From NCBI RefSeq assembly GCF_006540085.1, contig NZ_BJOG01000001.1:496001-560000 (forward strand): a stretch of 64,000 bases of DNA, in the 5' to 3' direction. The notes under the pieces are model-generated. The model was not told where the DNA came from. It was given only the letters and a program-made list of their open reading frames with translations, and made no database searches. How positions within the stretch are numbered: the first letter of the stretch is position 1; each line of letters starts with the position of its first letter. Of this stretch, positions 7,527 to 15,240 are shown one piece after another. Origin of the DNA: Microbacterium oxydans (GTDB taxonomy: Bacteria; Actinomycetota; Actinomycetes; Actinomycetales; Microbacteriaceae). Position numbers and translations under genes: made by a program.

Positions 7527-8443
7527 TCAGGCGTCCGCGTGATCAGGGGCGGAGTCCGTGGAAGCCGAGGAGCCGGCGCCTTCGGTCGAGGGGGATGCGG
7601 CGGCATCCGTCGCCGCCCAGCTCGCGAGCATCCTCAACTTGTCGGCCGATGCCGTCCCTGGCTCCGCGGTGTAGGTCGAGAGGTGCAGCCCGGGATCGGC
7701 CGGGAGTTCGAAGGCCTCGTAGGAGAGCTCGATCTCCCCGACCACGGGATGCGCGATGCGCTTGACCCCGGTGCGGTGGAAGCGCACGTTGTGGGCGGCC
7801 CACAGCGTGCGAAACCGCTCGCTCCGCGTCGAGAGCTCGCCCACCAGGTCGGTGAGCTTCCGGTCGAACGGGTTGCGTCCGGCCTCCCCGCGCATCGCGG
7901 CCACGAGCTCCTGCGTGTTCCGATCCCACTCGGGGTAGAACTCCTTCGCGGTCCGATCGAGGAAGGCGAAGCGCGCGCTGTTCGGCTGCGGCTGCGCGAA
8001 CACGGGCGCGTAGAGGGCGCGGCCCAGGGCGTTCGCCGCCAGGTAGTCGAAGTAGTTGTTGCGCACGATCGCCGGAGCTTCGGTCATGGCGTCGAGGAGG
8101 CGCAGGATGCTCGGACGCAGCTCTGTCGTCTTCTTCCGTGGTGCGCGGGCGACCGGCGAGGTGTTCGCGGCGCGGGCGAGGTCGAACAGGTGCGCGGTCT
8201 CGGCCTCATCCAGCTGGAGCGCACGGACAGCGCATCGAGCACGCTGTCCGATGCCCCGGACAGGTCTCCGCGTTCGAGACGCGTGTAGTAGTCGACGCTG
8301 ACCCCCGCGAGCAGCGAGACCTCCTCGCGGCGCAGTCCGGGAACGCGGCGGTTGCCGCCGAACGCCGGGAGTCCGGCCTGATCGGGGGTGATGCGTGCGC
8401 GCCTCGTGGAGAGGAACTCGCGCACCTCGCTGCGGGTGTCCAT
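7527..8443 (-). pseudogene. MmyB-type transcriptional regulator disrupted by a one-base frameshift
   Basis: The N-terminal part from ATG 8443 is a normal XRE HTH (LRREEVSLLAGVSVDYYTRLERGD, residues 38-60). After codon 73, near position 8225, the frame leaves the family sequence. The -1 frame continues it exactly: RALQLDEAETAHLFDLARAA, then the MmyB ligand-binding domain (NNYFDYLAANALGRALY, EFYPEWDRNT, VGELSTRSERFRTLWAAHNV, HPVVGEIELSYEAF). Joining the frames gives LDALSRALQLDEAE, the usual family sequence, so one base is missing in the CC at 8225-8226. No slippery heptamer is visible. It is either a real inactivation or an assembly error. Confidence 0.85.
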
Positions 8444-8512
8444 GCATCCGACGCTACGCGCTCGACGACCGGACAGGGAGGTACTGGCGGTACCGGTGAC
8501 CCGGGCCGTACG

Positions 8513-9034
8513 TCAGAGGGCCGCGGTCACGCCGGGGAGCAGCTTTCCGAGGATCGCCCCCAGCTGGTCGCGTTCCTCGCCGGTGAGGGGGTCGAGCACG
8601 AGTTCCCGCACCTGCTCGACGTGCACGGGGGCCGCCGTGCGGAGCATCTCCCGCCCGGCCGGTGTCAGCGTGGCCGAAAGGGTGCGCTTGTCGGAGCCGC
8701 AGGAGGTGCGCTCGACCCAGCCGCGCTCCTCGAGCGAGTCCAGCGCGTGACTCAGGCGCGAGCGGCTGAGGCCGGCGATGCGGGCGAGCTCGGTCATGGT
8801 CACGGCGCTCTCACCCCGGCCGGCCAGGGCGATGAGGATGGCGTAGCGGGCGTGGTTGAGACCGACCTCTTCCTTCAGCGTGCGGTCGAGCACCTGAGGG
8901 AGCAGCTGCACGAAGCGGATGACCGGCAGCCAGGTATCCATCTCGGTGTCGTCGAGCCGACGCGGATTCTGCTCCGCCGTCCCGTCCGCCTCCGAGGTCA
9001 TGGTGCCGTCCCGTGCTGTCGCGCCTGCCGTCAT
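8513..9034 (-). CDS. MarR family transcriptional regulator
   Basis: A 173-residue winged-helix dimer. The DNA-binding part is VTMTELARIAGLSRSRLSHALDSLEERGWVER followed by the wing SDKRTLSATLTPAGREML, typical MarR. The start overlaps the ribA stop by 4 bp in the same direction, so ribA and marR are co-transcribed. An internal ATG at 9001 is an alternative start. Ligand and targets are not evident. Confidence 0.88.
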   Translation of the reverse strand: MTAGATARDGTMTSEADGTAEQNPRRLDDTEMDTWLPVIRFVQLLPQVLDRTLKEEVGLNHARYAILIALAGRGESAVTMTELARIAGLSRSRLSHALDSLEERGWVERTSCGSDKRTLSATLTPAGREMLRTAAPVHVEQVRELVLDPLTGEERDQLGAILGKLLPGVTAAL

Positions 9035-9690
9035 GCCGCGGACAGGTCGAGGGTGTGCGCCGTGTGGTCGCGCTTGGCCTGCAGGTAGCGGGAGTTCGAC
9101 TCCGACAGGTGCACCTGGGTGGGTACACGGTCGGTCACACGGACCCCGAGGGCTTCGAGCTGCACCGCCTTGTCGGGGTTGTTGCTCAGCAGGCGGATGC
9201 CGTCGACGCCGAGCGCGTGCAGCATCTGCGCCGCCACCGTGTAGTCGCGCTCGTCCTCACCCCGGCCCAGGGCGACGTTCGCCTCGTACGTGTCGAGGCC
9301 GGCATCCTGCAGGGCGTACGCGTCGAGCTTGGCGTACAGGCCGATGCCGCGCCCCTCCTGGCGCAGGTAGAGCAGGAAGCCGCCCTCCTCCGCGATGCGC
9401 TCCACGGCCTCGCGCAGCTGAGGGCCGCAGTCACAGCGTTCCGACCCGAACACGTCGCCCGTCAGGCACTCGCTGTGCGGGCGCACGAGCGGGGCCTCGC
9501 CGCCGTCCTCCGCGCGATCGATCGCCGCCCGCCAGTCGCCCAGCCCGAGCAGCAGGTGCTCGCGGCCGTCGGCCAGCCCGTCGAAGGTGACCACGTCGGC
9601 GGTCGTGGAGAAGCCGTCGCCGAATCGCAGCGGGACGCGGACGCGGGTGCGTTCCGTCGCGACCGGAGCGACGGTTGAACTTTCAATCAT
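9031..9690 (-). CDS. ribA: GTP cyclohydrolase II
   Basis: A 219-residue RibA that opens the GTP ring in the first step of riboflavin synthesis. The zinc site SECLTGDVFGSERCDCG has the three cysteines. It is followed by YLRQEGRGIGLYAKLDAYAL and the C-terminal LLSNNPDKAVQLEALGV with HLSESNSRYLQAKRDH. It stands alone and is not fused to RibB, away from other rib genes here, so it may be an accessory copy. ATG 9690 (MIESSTV) fits family length; the open frame extends to 9816 but adds no conserved sequence. No FMN riboswitch is visible in the 128-bp upstream gap. Confidence 0.93.
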   Translation of the reverse strand: MIESSTVAPVATERTRVRVPLRFGDGFSTTADVVTFDGLADGREHLLLGLGDWRAAIDRAEDGGEAPLVRPHSECLTGDVFGSERCDCGPQLREAVERIAEEGGFLLYLRQEGRGIGLYAKLDAYALQDAGLDTYEANVALGRGEDERDYTVAAQMLHALGVDGIRLLSNNPDKAVQLEALGVRVTDRVPTQVHLSESNSRYLQAKRDHTAHTLDLSAA

Positions 9691-9818
9691 GCCGGGTGCA
9701 ACGCGGCCTGCTGCGGAGTATTCCCCGTGGAGCGGATTCCGAGGGGTTCCCTCAGTACCTCCCATCCGCCGTGGAATCGGAGTTGACTGGGGGTCACGCG
9801 ACAGAAGGAGCATCACGA

Positions 9819-10838
9819 ATGCGCGGAGTAGTCATGCACGCCCCAGGCGACGTCCGGGTCGAGGACAGGGAGAAGCCCACCATCACGCGGCCGACCGATG
9901 CCGTGATCCGTATCGCCGCGACCTGCATCTGCGGGTCCGACCTCTGGTCGTATCGCGGTGCGAACCCCGTGGACCACGATCCGATGGGACACGAGTACGT
10001 CGGCGTGGTCGAGGCCATCGGTGACGAGGTGCAGACGCTGGAGGTCGGCGACTTCGTGGTCGGCTCTTTCATGGCATCAGACAACACGTGCGAGATCTGC
10101 CGAGCGGGATACCAGTCCCGGTGCGTGCACGTCGTCCCGATGGGCAGGTACGGCACGCAGGCCGAGTACGCGCTCATCCCGCACGCCGACGGCACCCTGG
10201 TCGTCACTCCAGGACAGCCGGACGCCGACCTCATCCCGTCTCTGCTCGCCGCATCCGACGTCCTGGGAACCGGATGGTTCGCCGCGGTCGCCGCCGAGGT
10301 GGGGCCGGGCAAGACCGTCGCGGTCGTCGGCGACGGCGCGGTGGGTCTGCTGGGCGTCCTGGCCGCACGCGAGCTCGGCGCGGAGCGCATCATCGCGATG
10401 AGTCGCCATGCCGATCGGCAGGCTCTGGCGCGCGAGTTCGGTGCCACCGACATCGTCGAGGAGCGGGGGGACGAGGGGGTCGCCCGCATCAAGGAGCTCA
10501 CGGACGGACTCGGCGCGCACTCCGTGATCGAGGCGGTCGGCACGCAGGAGTCGATGATGCAGGCGATCCGCTCCACCCGTCCCGGCGGCCACGTCGGCTA
10601 CGTCGGTGTCTCCCACGATGTCGCCCTCCCCGGCGAAGAGCTCTTCTTCTCCGGAGTGCATCTGCACGGCGGCCCTGCTCCCGTGCGGCGCTTCCTCCCC
10701 GAGCTCATCCAGCTGATCTGGGACCGGAAGATCGATCCGGGCAAGGTGTTCGACCTCACGCTGCCGCTCGAGGACGCGGCGGAGGGCTACCGCGCCATGG
10801 ACGAGCGACGCGCCACGAAGGTGCTGCTCACGGTGTGA
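9819..10838 (+). CDS. Zinc-dependent alcohol dehydrogenase (MDR family)
   Basis: A 339-residue medium-chain dehydrogenase. The catalytic zinc ligand and entry motif are TCICGSDLWSYRG and GHEYVGVVEAIGDEV. The structural zinc lobe is only partly kept (NTCEICRAGYQSRC, three cysteines). The NAD(P) Rossmann motif VAVVGDGAVGLLGVLAAREL is at about 165-185. It oxidises an alcohol or polyol; the substrate is unknown. ATG 9819 has AGAAGGAG upstream. Its last 11 bp overlap convergently with the EamA transporter gene. Confidence 0.9.
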   Translation: MRGVVMHAPGDVRVEDREKPTITRPTDAVIRIAATCICGSDLWSYRGANPVDHDPMGHEYVGVVEAIGDEVQTLEVGDFVVGSFMASDNTCEICRAGYQSRCVHVVPMGRYGTQAEYALIPHADGTLVVTPGQPDADLIPSLLAASDVLGTGWFAAVAAEVGPGKTVAVVGDGAVGLLGVLAARELGAERIIAMSRHADRQALAREFGATDIVEERGDEGVARIKELTDGLGAHSVIEAVGTQESMMQAIRSTRPGGHVGYVGVSHDVALPGEELFFSGVHLHGGPAPVRRFLPELIQLIWDRKIDPGKVFDLTLPLEDAAEGYRAMDERRATKVLLTV

Positions 10839-11751
10839 CGTGCGGAGGCGTGGGCTCCTGCGGGCGTCGTCGCTGTCGCTGTCGCACGAGCTTCACCTCG
10901 CTCGCGAGGATCCCGAGCACGACGAGTGCGCCGCCGATGAGCGCGGTCGCGGGCAGGCGCTCGCCGGCGAGGCGTCCGATGACCCCCGCCCACACCGGCT
11001 CTCCCGCGTAGATGATGGTCGCGCGCGTGGGGGAGACCGACTTCTGCGCCCAGTTCATCGTCAGCTGGATCAGACAGCTCGCCGCCCCCAGTCCCACCGC
11101 GCAGCCGACCCAGATCCAGGAGAAATCGGGAACCCCCTCACCGACCACCGGCATGGTGAGCAGTCCCAGCAGGCCGGCCGTGAGCAGCTGCACGATCGTG
11201 ATGCGTCCGAGGTCGATCCTCCCGGCGAACAGGCTGATCAGGATGATCTCGGCTGCGATCGGCAGGGTGCTGATCATGGTCGCGATCTCACCGGTGCCGA
11301 GCGTCAGGGCGAAGGCATCCGGACCCGCAATGAACAGCAGCCCCACGAACGCCAGTCCCGCACCCGCGAACGCCATGGCCGGGGGACGCTTGCGGAACAC
11401 GGCCCACTGGGCCAGCGGCACCATCGGCACGTACATCGCGGTGATGAACGCCGAGGTGCTGCTGTCGATGGTCTGCAACCCCAGCGTCTGCAGGCCGTAG
11501 CCGAGGTAGATCATGACGCCGATCGCGATGCCGGCGCCGATGTCGCGCCAGCGGATGCCGCGCAGAGCGCGTCGGAAGATCACGACGCTGATGAGCCCGG
11601 CGATGAGGAAGCGGATGCCGACGAAGAACCATGGCCCGGAGTGCTCCATGGCCCAGTGCACGAGCAGGAAGGTGCCGCCCCAGACCGCGGTGATCGCGAT
11701 GAGCGCGGCTTCCTGGGGGCGCAGACGCATCCACCGGAGACGAGAGGGCAT
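10828..11751 (-). CDS. EamA/DMT-superfamily transporter
   Basis: A 307-residue membrane protein with ten predicted TM helices in two EamA halves; the first half begins ALIAITAVWGGTFLLVHWAM and the second PIAAEIILISLFAGRIDLG. ATIIYAGEPVWAGVIG is the usual final-helix signature. It probably exports a metabolite or amino acid from the cytoplasm. Its 3' end overlaps the dehydrogenase at 9819-10838 by 11 bp in convergent orientation. Confidence 0.9.
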   Translation of the reverse strand: MPSRLRWMRLRPQEAALIAITAVWGGTFLLVHWAMEHSGPWFFVGIRFLIAGLISVVIFRRALRGIRWRDIGAGIAIGVMIYLGYGLQTLGLQTIDSSTSAFITAMYVPMVPLAQWAVFRKRPPAMAFAGAGLAFVGLLFIAGPDAFALTLGTGEIATMISTLPIAAEIILISLFAGRIDLGRITIVQLLTAGLLGLLTMPVVGEGVPDFSWIWVGCAVGLGAASCLIQLTMNWAQKSVSPTRATIIYAGEPVWAGVIGRLAGERLPATALIGGALVVLGILASEVKLVRQRQRRRPQEPTPPHVTP

Positions 11752-11921
11752 CGTTGCCCCTTTCTCGACGTTGCCGGATAGAGCCTAACGGGCCGCAGTC
11801 GTCGTTCGAATCGCGCGGATGGTGCCGAACAGCCGTCGGATCGAGTCAGTTGCGCGATGCGAAAGTGACGGGAGAAGACGGCCGGGCGCCGATGCCGCTG
11901 CGGACTCGGTAGCCTCGCAGC

Positions 11922-12761
11922 ATGAGCGACTTCGTGAGTGCCGTCGAACTGAACGACCTGCTGACCGGGGGTGCGCCGGTGCGTGTGATCGACGTGCGCT
12001 GGCGCCTCGATCGTCCCGACGCCGGACACGACGACTACCTATCGGGCCACATCCCCGGCGCGGTGTTCGCCGCTCTCGACACCGAGCTCGCCACGCACGG
12101 CGAGGCCGCGGAGGGGCGCCACCCGCTCCCGTCCACGGCCACGCTCCAGGACGCGGCCCGTCGCTGGGGGGTGCGATCCGGCGACACGGTCGTCGCCTAC
12201 GACGACTTCAAAGGCATCGCCGCCGCCCGCGCCTGGTGGCTCCTGCGGCAGGCCGGCGTCGACGTGCGCGTGCTCGACGGCGGCATCAGGGCATGGCGGG
12301 CTGAGGGGTTCGACATCGCGACGGACGACGTGAGTCCGGAGCCCGGCGATGTCGTGCTCGACCCGATCGGAGACGATGCGTTGTCGATCGACGAGGCCGC
12401 GGCCTTCCCGGCGTCCGGGGTGCTGATCGACGCGCGGGCCGCGGATCGGTACCGAGGCGACTCGGAACCGTTCGATCCCGTGGGTGGTCACATCCCCGGT
12501 GCGCGCAATCTTCCCGAACCCGTGCACTTCGACGCGGACGGGAAGATCCTCGACAGGGAGACGATCCTCGCGACCTTCGCCGAGGTCGGCGTGACGCCGG
12601 GGACGCCCGTTGCCGCGTACTGCGGTTCGGGTGTGACGGCTGCCCACACCGCACTTGTACTGCACGAGGTCGGCATCGAGGCCAAGGTCTTCCCCGGTTC
12701 GTGGAGCCAGTGGTCGAACACCCCGGGGCGTCCGGTCGCGGTCGGCGATCAGCCCGGTTGA
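11922..12761 (+). CDS. sseA: Sulfurtransferase with two rhodanese domains
   Basis: A 279-residue tandem rhodanese. Domain 1 (about 1-125) has VIDVRWRLDRP and AYDDFKGIAAARAWWLL, with Asp in place of the loop cysteine, so it is non-catalytic as usual. Domain 2 (about 145-275) has the active loop YCGSGVTAAHTAL with the persulfide-forming Cys. It transfers sulfane sulfur from thiosulfate or 3-mercaptopyruvate. ATG at 11922. It converges on the XRE-like gene with a 13-bp overlap. Confidence 0.92.
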   Translation: MSDFVSAVELNDLLTGGAPVRVIDVRWRLDRPDAGHDDYLSGHIPGAVFAALDTELATHGEAAEGRHPLPSTATLQDAARRWGVRSGDTVVAYDDFKGIAAARAWWLLRQAGVDVRVLDGGIRAWRAEGFDIATDDVSPEPGDVVLDPIGDDALSIDEAAAFPASGVLIDARAADRYRGDSEPFDPVGGHIPGARNLPEPVHFDADGKILDRETILATFAEVGVTPGTPVAAYCGSGVTAAHTALVLHEVGIEAKVFPGSWSQWSNTPGRPVAVGDQPG

Positions 12762-13672
12762 TCCTCGCGGGGGCCGTACCCCCACTGCAGGCCCAGCGCG
12801 CCAGGCCCGAAAGCCCGACGCACCAGGTGGACCGAGTTCCCGCGAGGCGGCGGGAGGGGGGTGATCGTGACCCCGTCCGGCGTCTCGATGTGCTCCTCGC
12901 ACCAGTCCGGGATCGCGTCGGGGTGGAAGCGCGTCCACACCAGCAGCTCCCTGGCCTTCTGCGCCAGCGCGTGGCCGGTGTCGTGGGTCTCCGGGTAGTC
13001 GGGCGGATACTCGACCGACCACTCGACCATCGCGGTCTCCGGCGCTGTCAGGGGGACGTCGAGTTCGAACAGCACACCGTGCACCTCGCCGTCCGGGTGG
13101 GAGTAGCGCGCCGCGATCCTCCCCCCTGACACGGCCTTGAGCAACGGCGCCGGCGTGCGGACGCCCGGGGTGATCTCCAGGAACGGTATCGCCGTGATCG
13201 TGCCCACCGTCGACTGCACGATGCTGCGCGTGATGCTGTACGCGACGTTGCCGTCGGCCCCGACATCCGTCACCGAATGGGTGGTGAGCTCGCGGGAGGT
13301 GTCGGGGTAGGCCGCCCCCAGCGCCCGGAAGGCTTCGATCACGGCCACCTCGAGCTCCTCCTCGTCGATCGGGAACTGGTTCGGCCCGAGGGGGCCCGTG
13401 CGATTGGTCGAGCGGAGCATCCTGCTCAGCGCGCCGACGCGGAGTCCGAGGAGCTCCTCGATGTCGGCGAGGGCTGCCAGCGACTGCGCGCCCTCCGGTC
13501 GCCTTGCGCCCGACCGCCAGTAGCTCAGGGTCGCCATCGACACGCGGTTGCCCCGCGCCTTGAGCTGCCGCTGCAGCCAGGACAGGGTCACAGGTTTGGC
13601 GTTTATCGCGTCGCGCAGGGCGCTCGCGAAATCATCGTGCTCGGCTCTGCGCGCGTCATCTTCGAGATTCAT
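12749..13672 (-). CDS. XRE-like regulator with a large uncharacterised C-terminal domain
   Basis: A 307-residue protein. Residues about 28-80 form a helix-turn-helix (LSWLQRQLKARGNRVSMATLSYWRSGARRPEG). The remaining 220 residues have no motif I recognise and look soluble, with beta-rich stretches such as SVTDVGADGNVAYSITRSIV and a Trp/Pro-rich end. ATG at 13672 (MNLEDDARR) follows GGAGGGG; the longer open frame to 13729 lacks a good ribosome site. It may be an autoregulator with a sensory C-terminus. Confidence 0.8.
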   Translation of the reverse strand: MNLEDDARRAEHDDFASALRDAINAKPVTLSWLQRQLKARGNRVSMATLSYWRSGARRPEGAQSLAALADIEELLGLRVGALSRMLRSTNRTGPLGPNQFPIDEEELEVAVIEAFRALGAAYPDTSRELTTHSVTDVGADGNVAYSITRSIVQSTVGTITAIPFLEITPGVRTPAPLLKAVSGGRIAARYSHPDGEVHGVLFELDVPLTAPETAMVEWSVEYPPDYPETHDTGHALAQKARELLVWTRFHPDAIPDWCEEHIETPDGVTITPLPPPRGNSVHLVRRAFGPGALGLQWGYGPREDQPG

Positions 13673-13978
13673 CACAGATCCCCTCCGGTATGTGAAGATC
13701 AGCGCTTTAGAGTGAGCATACGACCGCACGCGCGTACCTCAGGGGACCGGGTGGGCATGTGGGGTCACTTGGCCGTCTTCGCGGGCAGGGTGCCCGTGCC
13801 TGCGAACGACCGGCCTGACGCAGTGATGCCCCCCTTGCTGCGTATGTCGTGAAGCCCGGCAATCGATCTGGGGAGATCCGCCGGGCTTCACGAATCCTCC
13901 CCCCGCACGGCTCCCGGCGTCGCGACCACGCAGCCTTGCGTAGACTGGGAGCAACACCCCGGAGGACTCAGGACCGTC
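13673..13978. other. Divergent intergenic region with one strong inverted repeat
   Basis: This 306-bp gap separates divergent genes. It must hold promoters for both, but no convincing -35/-10 pair stands out. The main feature is the 14-bp inverted repeat at 13847-13893. The small open frame at 13849-14076 has no family features and is not called. Confidence 0.6.
13847..13893. repeat. Perfect 14-bp inverted repeat with 19-nt loop
   Basis: TCGTGAAGCCCGGC (13847-13860) pairs exactly with GCCGGGCTTCACGA (13880-13893). It lies about 85 bp before the gene at 13979 in a divergent region, so a terminator role is not obvious. A repressor site or RNA hairpin is possible. Confidence 0.8.
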
Positions 13979-14629
13979 ATGTCTGCCCCTGCTCGCGCAT
14001 TCACCATGCGCCACGTGCAATTGCTGCGCGCGCTGTTCGCCGCCGTCGCCGCGCTCATGATCACGTTCTCGTCTGATCACTCCGCACCCGTCGGTCTGTC
14101 CGTCTTCAGCGGTTTCGTGTTCCTCACGGCGCTCGTGCACGTGCTCGCCGCCTGGCTGGTGCTGCCGGCCGGATCGCGCTGGCCGTCCGTGCTGCTCGCC
14201 GCCGTCGGGGTGGTCGCCGGCCTCGTGAGCGGCATCCCCGTCTGGCGGTCTGACGATCTGTTCTTCGTCGTCGTCTCCTCCTGGGCGATCGTCAGCGGCG
14301 GCGTCGAGCTGCTCGCCGGCATCCGCTCCCGTCGTGCCGGCGGCATGCTGTCCCGCGACGCGATCTCCGTGGGGGCGCTGGGCGTGCTGCTCGGTATCGC
14401 TCTGCTGCTGATCCCGTCCGGGTTCCTCCAGGAGTACACGATCGACGAGGCCGGCACGTTCGTGCTCTCCGGCATCATCCTGGGCGTCGGCATGTTCGGC
14501 GGCTACGCGGCGATCGTCGCGGTGTTCCTCGGCATCGCCGGCCTCACGCCGAAGCAGGCCGACGCGGTCACGACGGCATCCGATTCGAACGACAGCACCG
14601 CTCCTGCGGGGCACGGAGGAGAGCGATGA
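13979..14629 (+). CDS. HdeD-like multi-TM membrane protein
   Basis: A 216-residue protein with six or seven hydrophobic segments, for example LLRALFAAVAALMITF, VLLAAVGVVAGLVSG, FFVVVSSWAIVSGGVELLAG and ISVGALGVLLGIALLLIPSG. The SSWAIVSGGVELLAGIRSRR pattern recalls the HdeD/DUF308 family. The tail (about 190-216) is hydrophilic. It overlaps the next membrane protein by 4 bp, so the two are co-translated. Function unknown. Confidence 0.82.
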   Translation: MSAPARAFTMRHVQLLRALFAAVAALMITFSSDHSAPVGLSVFSGFVFLTALVHVLAAWLVLPAGSRWPSVLLAAVGVVAGLVSGIPVWRSDDLFFVVVSSWAIVSGGVELLAGIRSRRAGGMLSRDAISVGALGVLLGIALLLIPSGFLQEYTIDEAGTFVLSGIILGVGMFGGYAAIVAVFLGIAGLTPKQADAVTTASDSNDSTAPAGHGGER

Positions 14630-14982
14630 GCGACGAGAAGCCCACCCGCCGGGACATTCTGCGACCCCTGCACCTGCTCCTCATCGCACTCGGCTGCGGT
14701 GTGTTCGCCATGGTCGTCACGCTGGTCTCCACCGGTGCCTTCACCGCGCGGGTGAACGCCTCCATCGCCAACGGCACCTACGAGGGGCTGACCCCGATCG
14801 CCCTCGGACTCGTCGTGGGCGGCGGCGCGTTCATCGTGACGCTGCTGATCCTCGCGATGCTGATCCTCGCCGTCGATCCCGCCGACGTGACGAAGACGAT
14901 CGATCGTCCCGTGCTGTACGACCCGGAGCCCGAGGGCGAGAACCCCGATTCCGCGGCGCCCGGTCGCTCCGCCTCCTCCTGA
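14626..14982 (+). CDS. Small two-TM membrane protein
   Basis: A 118-residue protein with TM helices at about 16-36 (LHLLLIALGCGVFAMVVTLV) and 60-82 (ALGLVVGGGAFIVTLLILAM), a short external loop and a charged Pro/Glu-rich tail. ATG overlaps the stop of the HdeD-like gene. I do not recognise a family. The stop at 14980-14982 is directly followed, in the same frame, by a fragment resembling a GH95 C-terminus. Confidence 0.8.
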   Translation: MSDEKPTRRDILRPLHLLLIALGCGVFAMVVTLVSTGAFTARVNASIANGTYEGLTPIALGLVVGGGAFIVTLLILAMLILAVDPADVTKTIDRPVLYDPEPEGENPDSAAPGRSASS

Positions 14983-14997
14983 TCCGATAGCCCCTCG

Positions 14998-15195
14998 AGC
15001 AGGTTCCGCGCGCGGGGCGGGTATCGCGTGGACTGCACCTGGCGGGACGGCAAGGTCGTGTCCTACGACGTGGTCGCCGACCGCGCACCGAACATGAGCA
15101 ACGTGGTCGTGGTCGTCAACGGGGAACGTCGCAAGGTGAAGCCGGGCAACCCGAAGAACGGCAAGCCCATGCGCGACCTCGGTCCGGCGCACTGA
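14998..15195 (+). pseudogene. C-terminal remnant resembling glycoside hydrolase family 95 (alpha-L-fucosidase)
   Basis: The frame has no start codon but encodes SRFRARGGYRVDCTWRDGKV and then a beta-type tail ending at TGA 15193. RARGGY-x-VD-x-x-W-x-DGKV is the kind of C-terminal strand motif seen in GH95 and related hydrolases. All upstream catalytic sequence is missing; the preceding bases belong to another gene. It looks like the stub left after deletion of a large gene. Identification is by motif only and could be wrong in family detail. Confidence 0.55.
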
Positions 15196-15240
15196 TCGGG
15201 GGCGGCGAGCGGGACGGCGACGATCCGGAATACCGGTGGG

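Noticed and set aside
8190..8240. Programmed frameshift in the MmyB-type gene
   Set aside because: There is no slippery heptamer or downstream hairpin, so a lost base is the simpler explanation.
9691..9818. FMN riboswitch before ribA or the alcohol dehydrogenase
   Set aside because: The gap is only 128 bp and shows none of the conserved RFN helices.
13880..13910. Possible tRNA T-arm (CACGAATCCTCC)
   Set aside because: No acceptor stem, anticodon arm or CCA region can be built around it; the bases belong to the inverted repeat and adjacent C-run.
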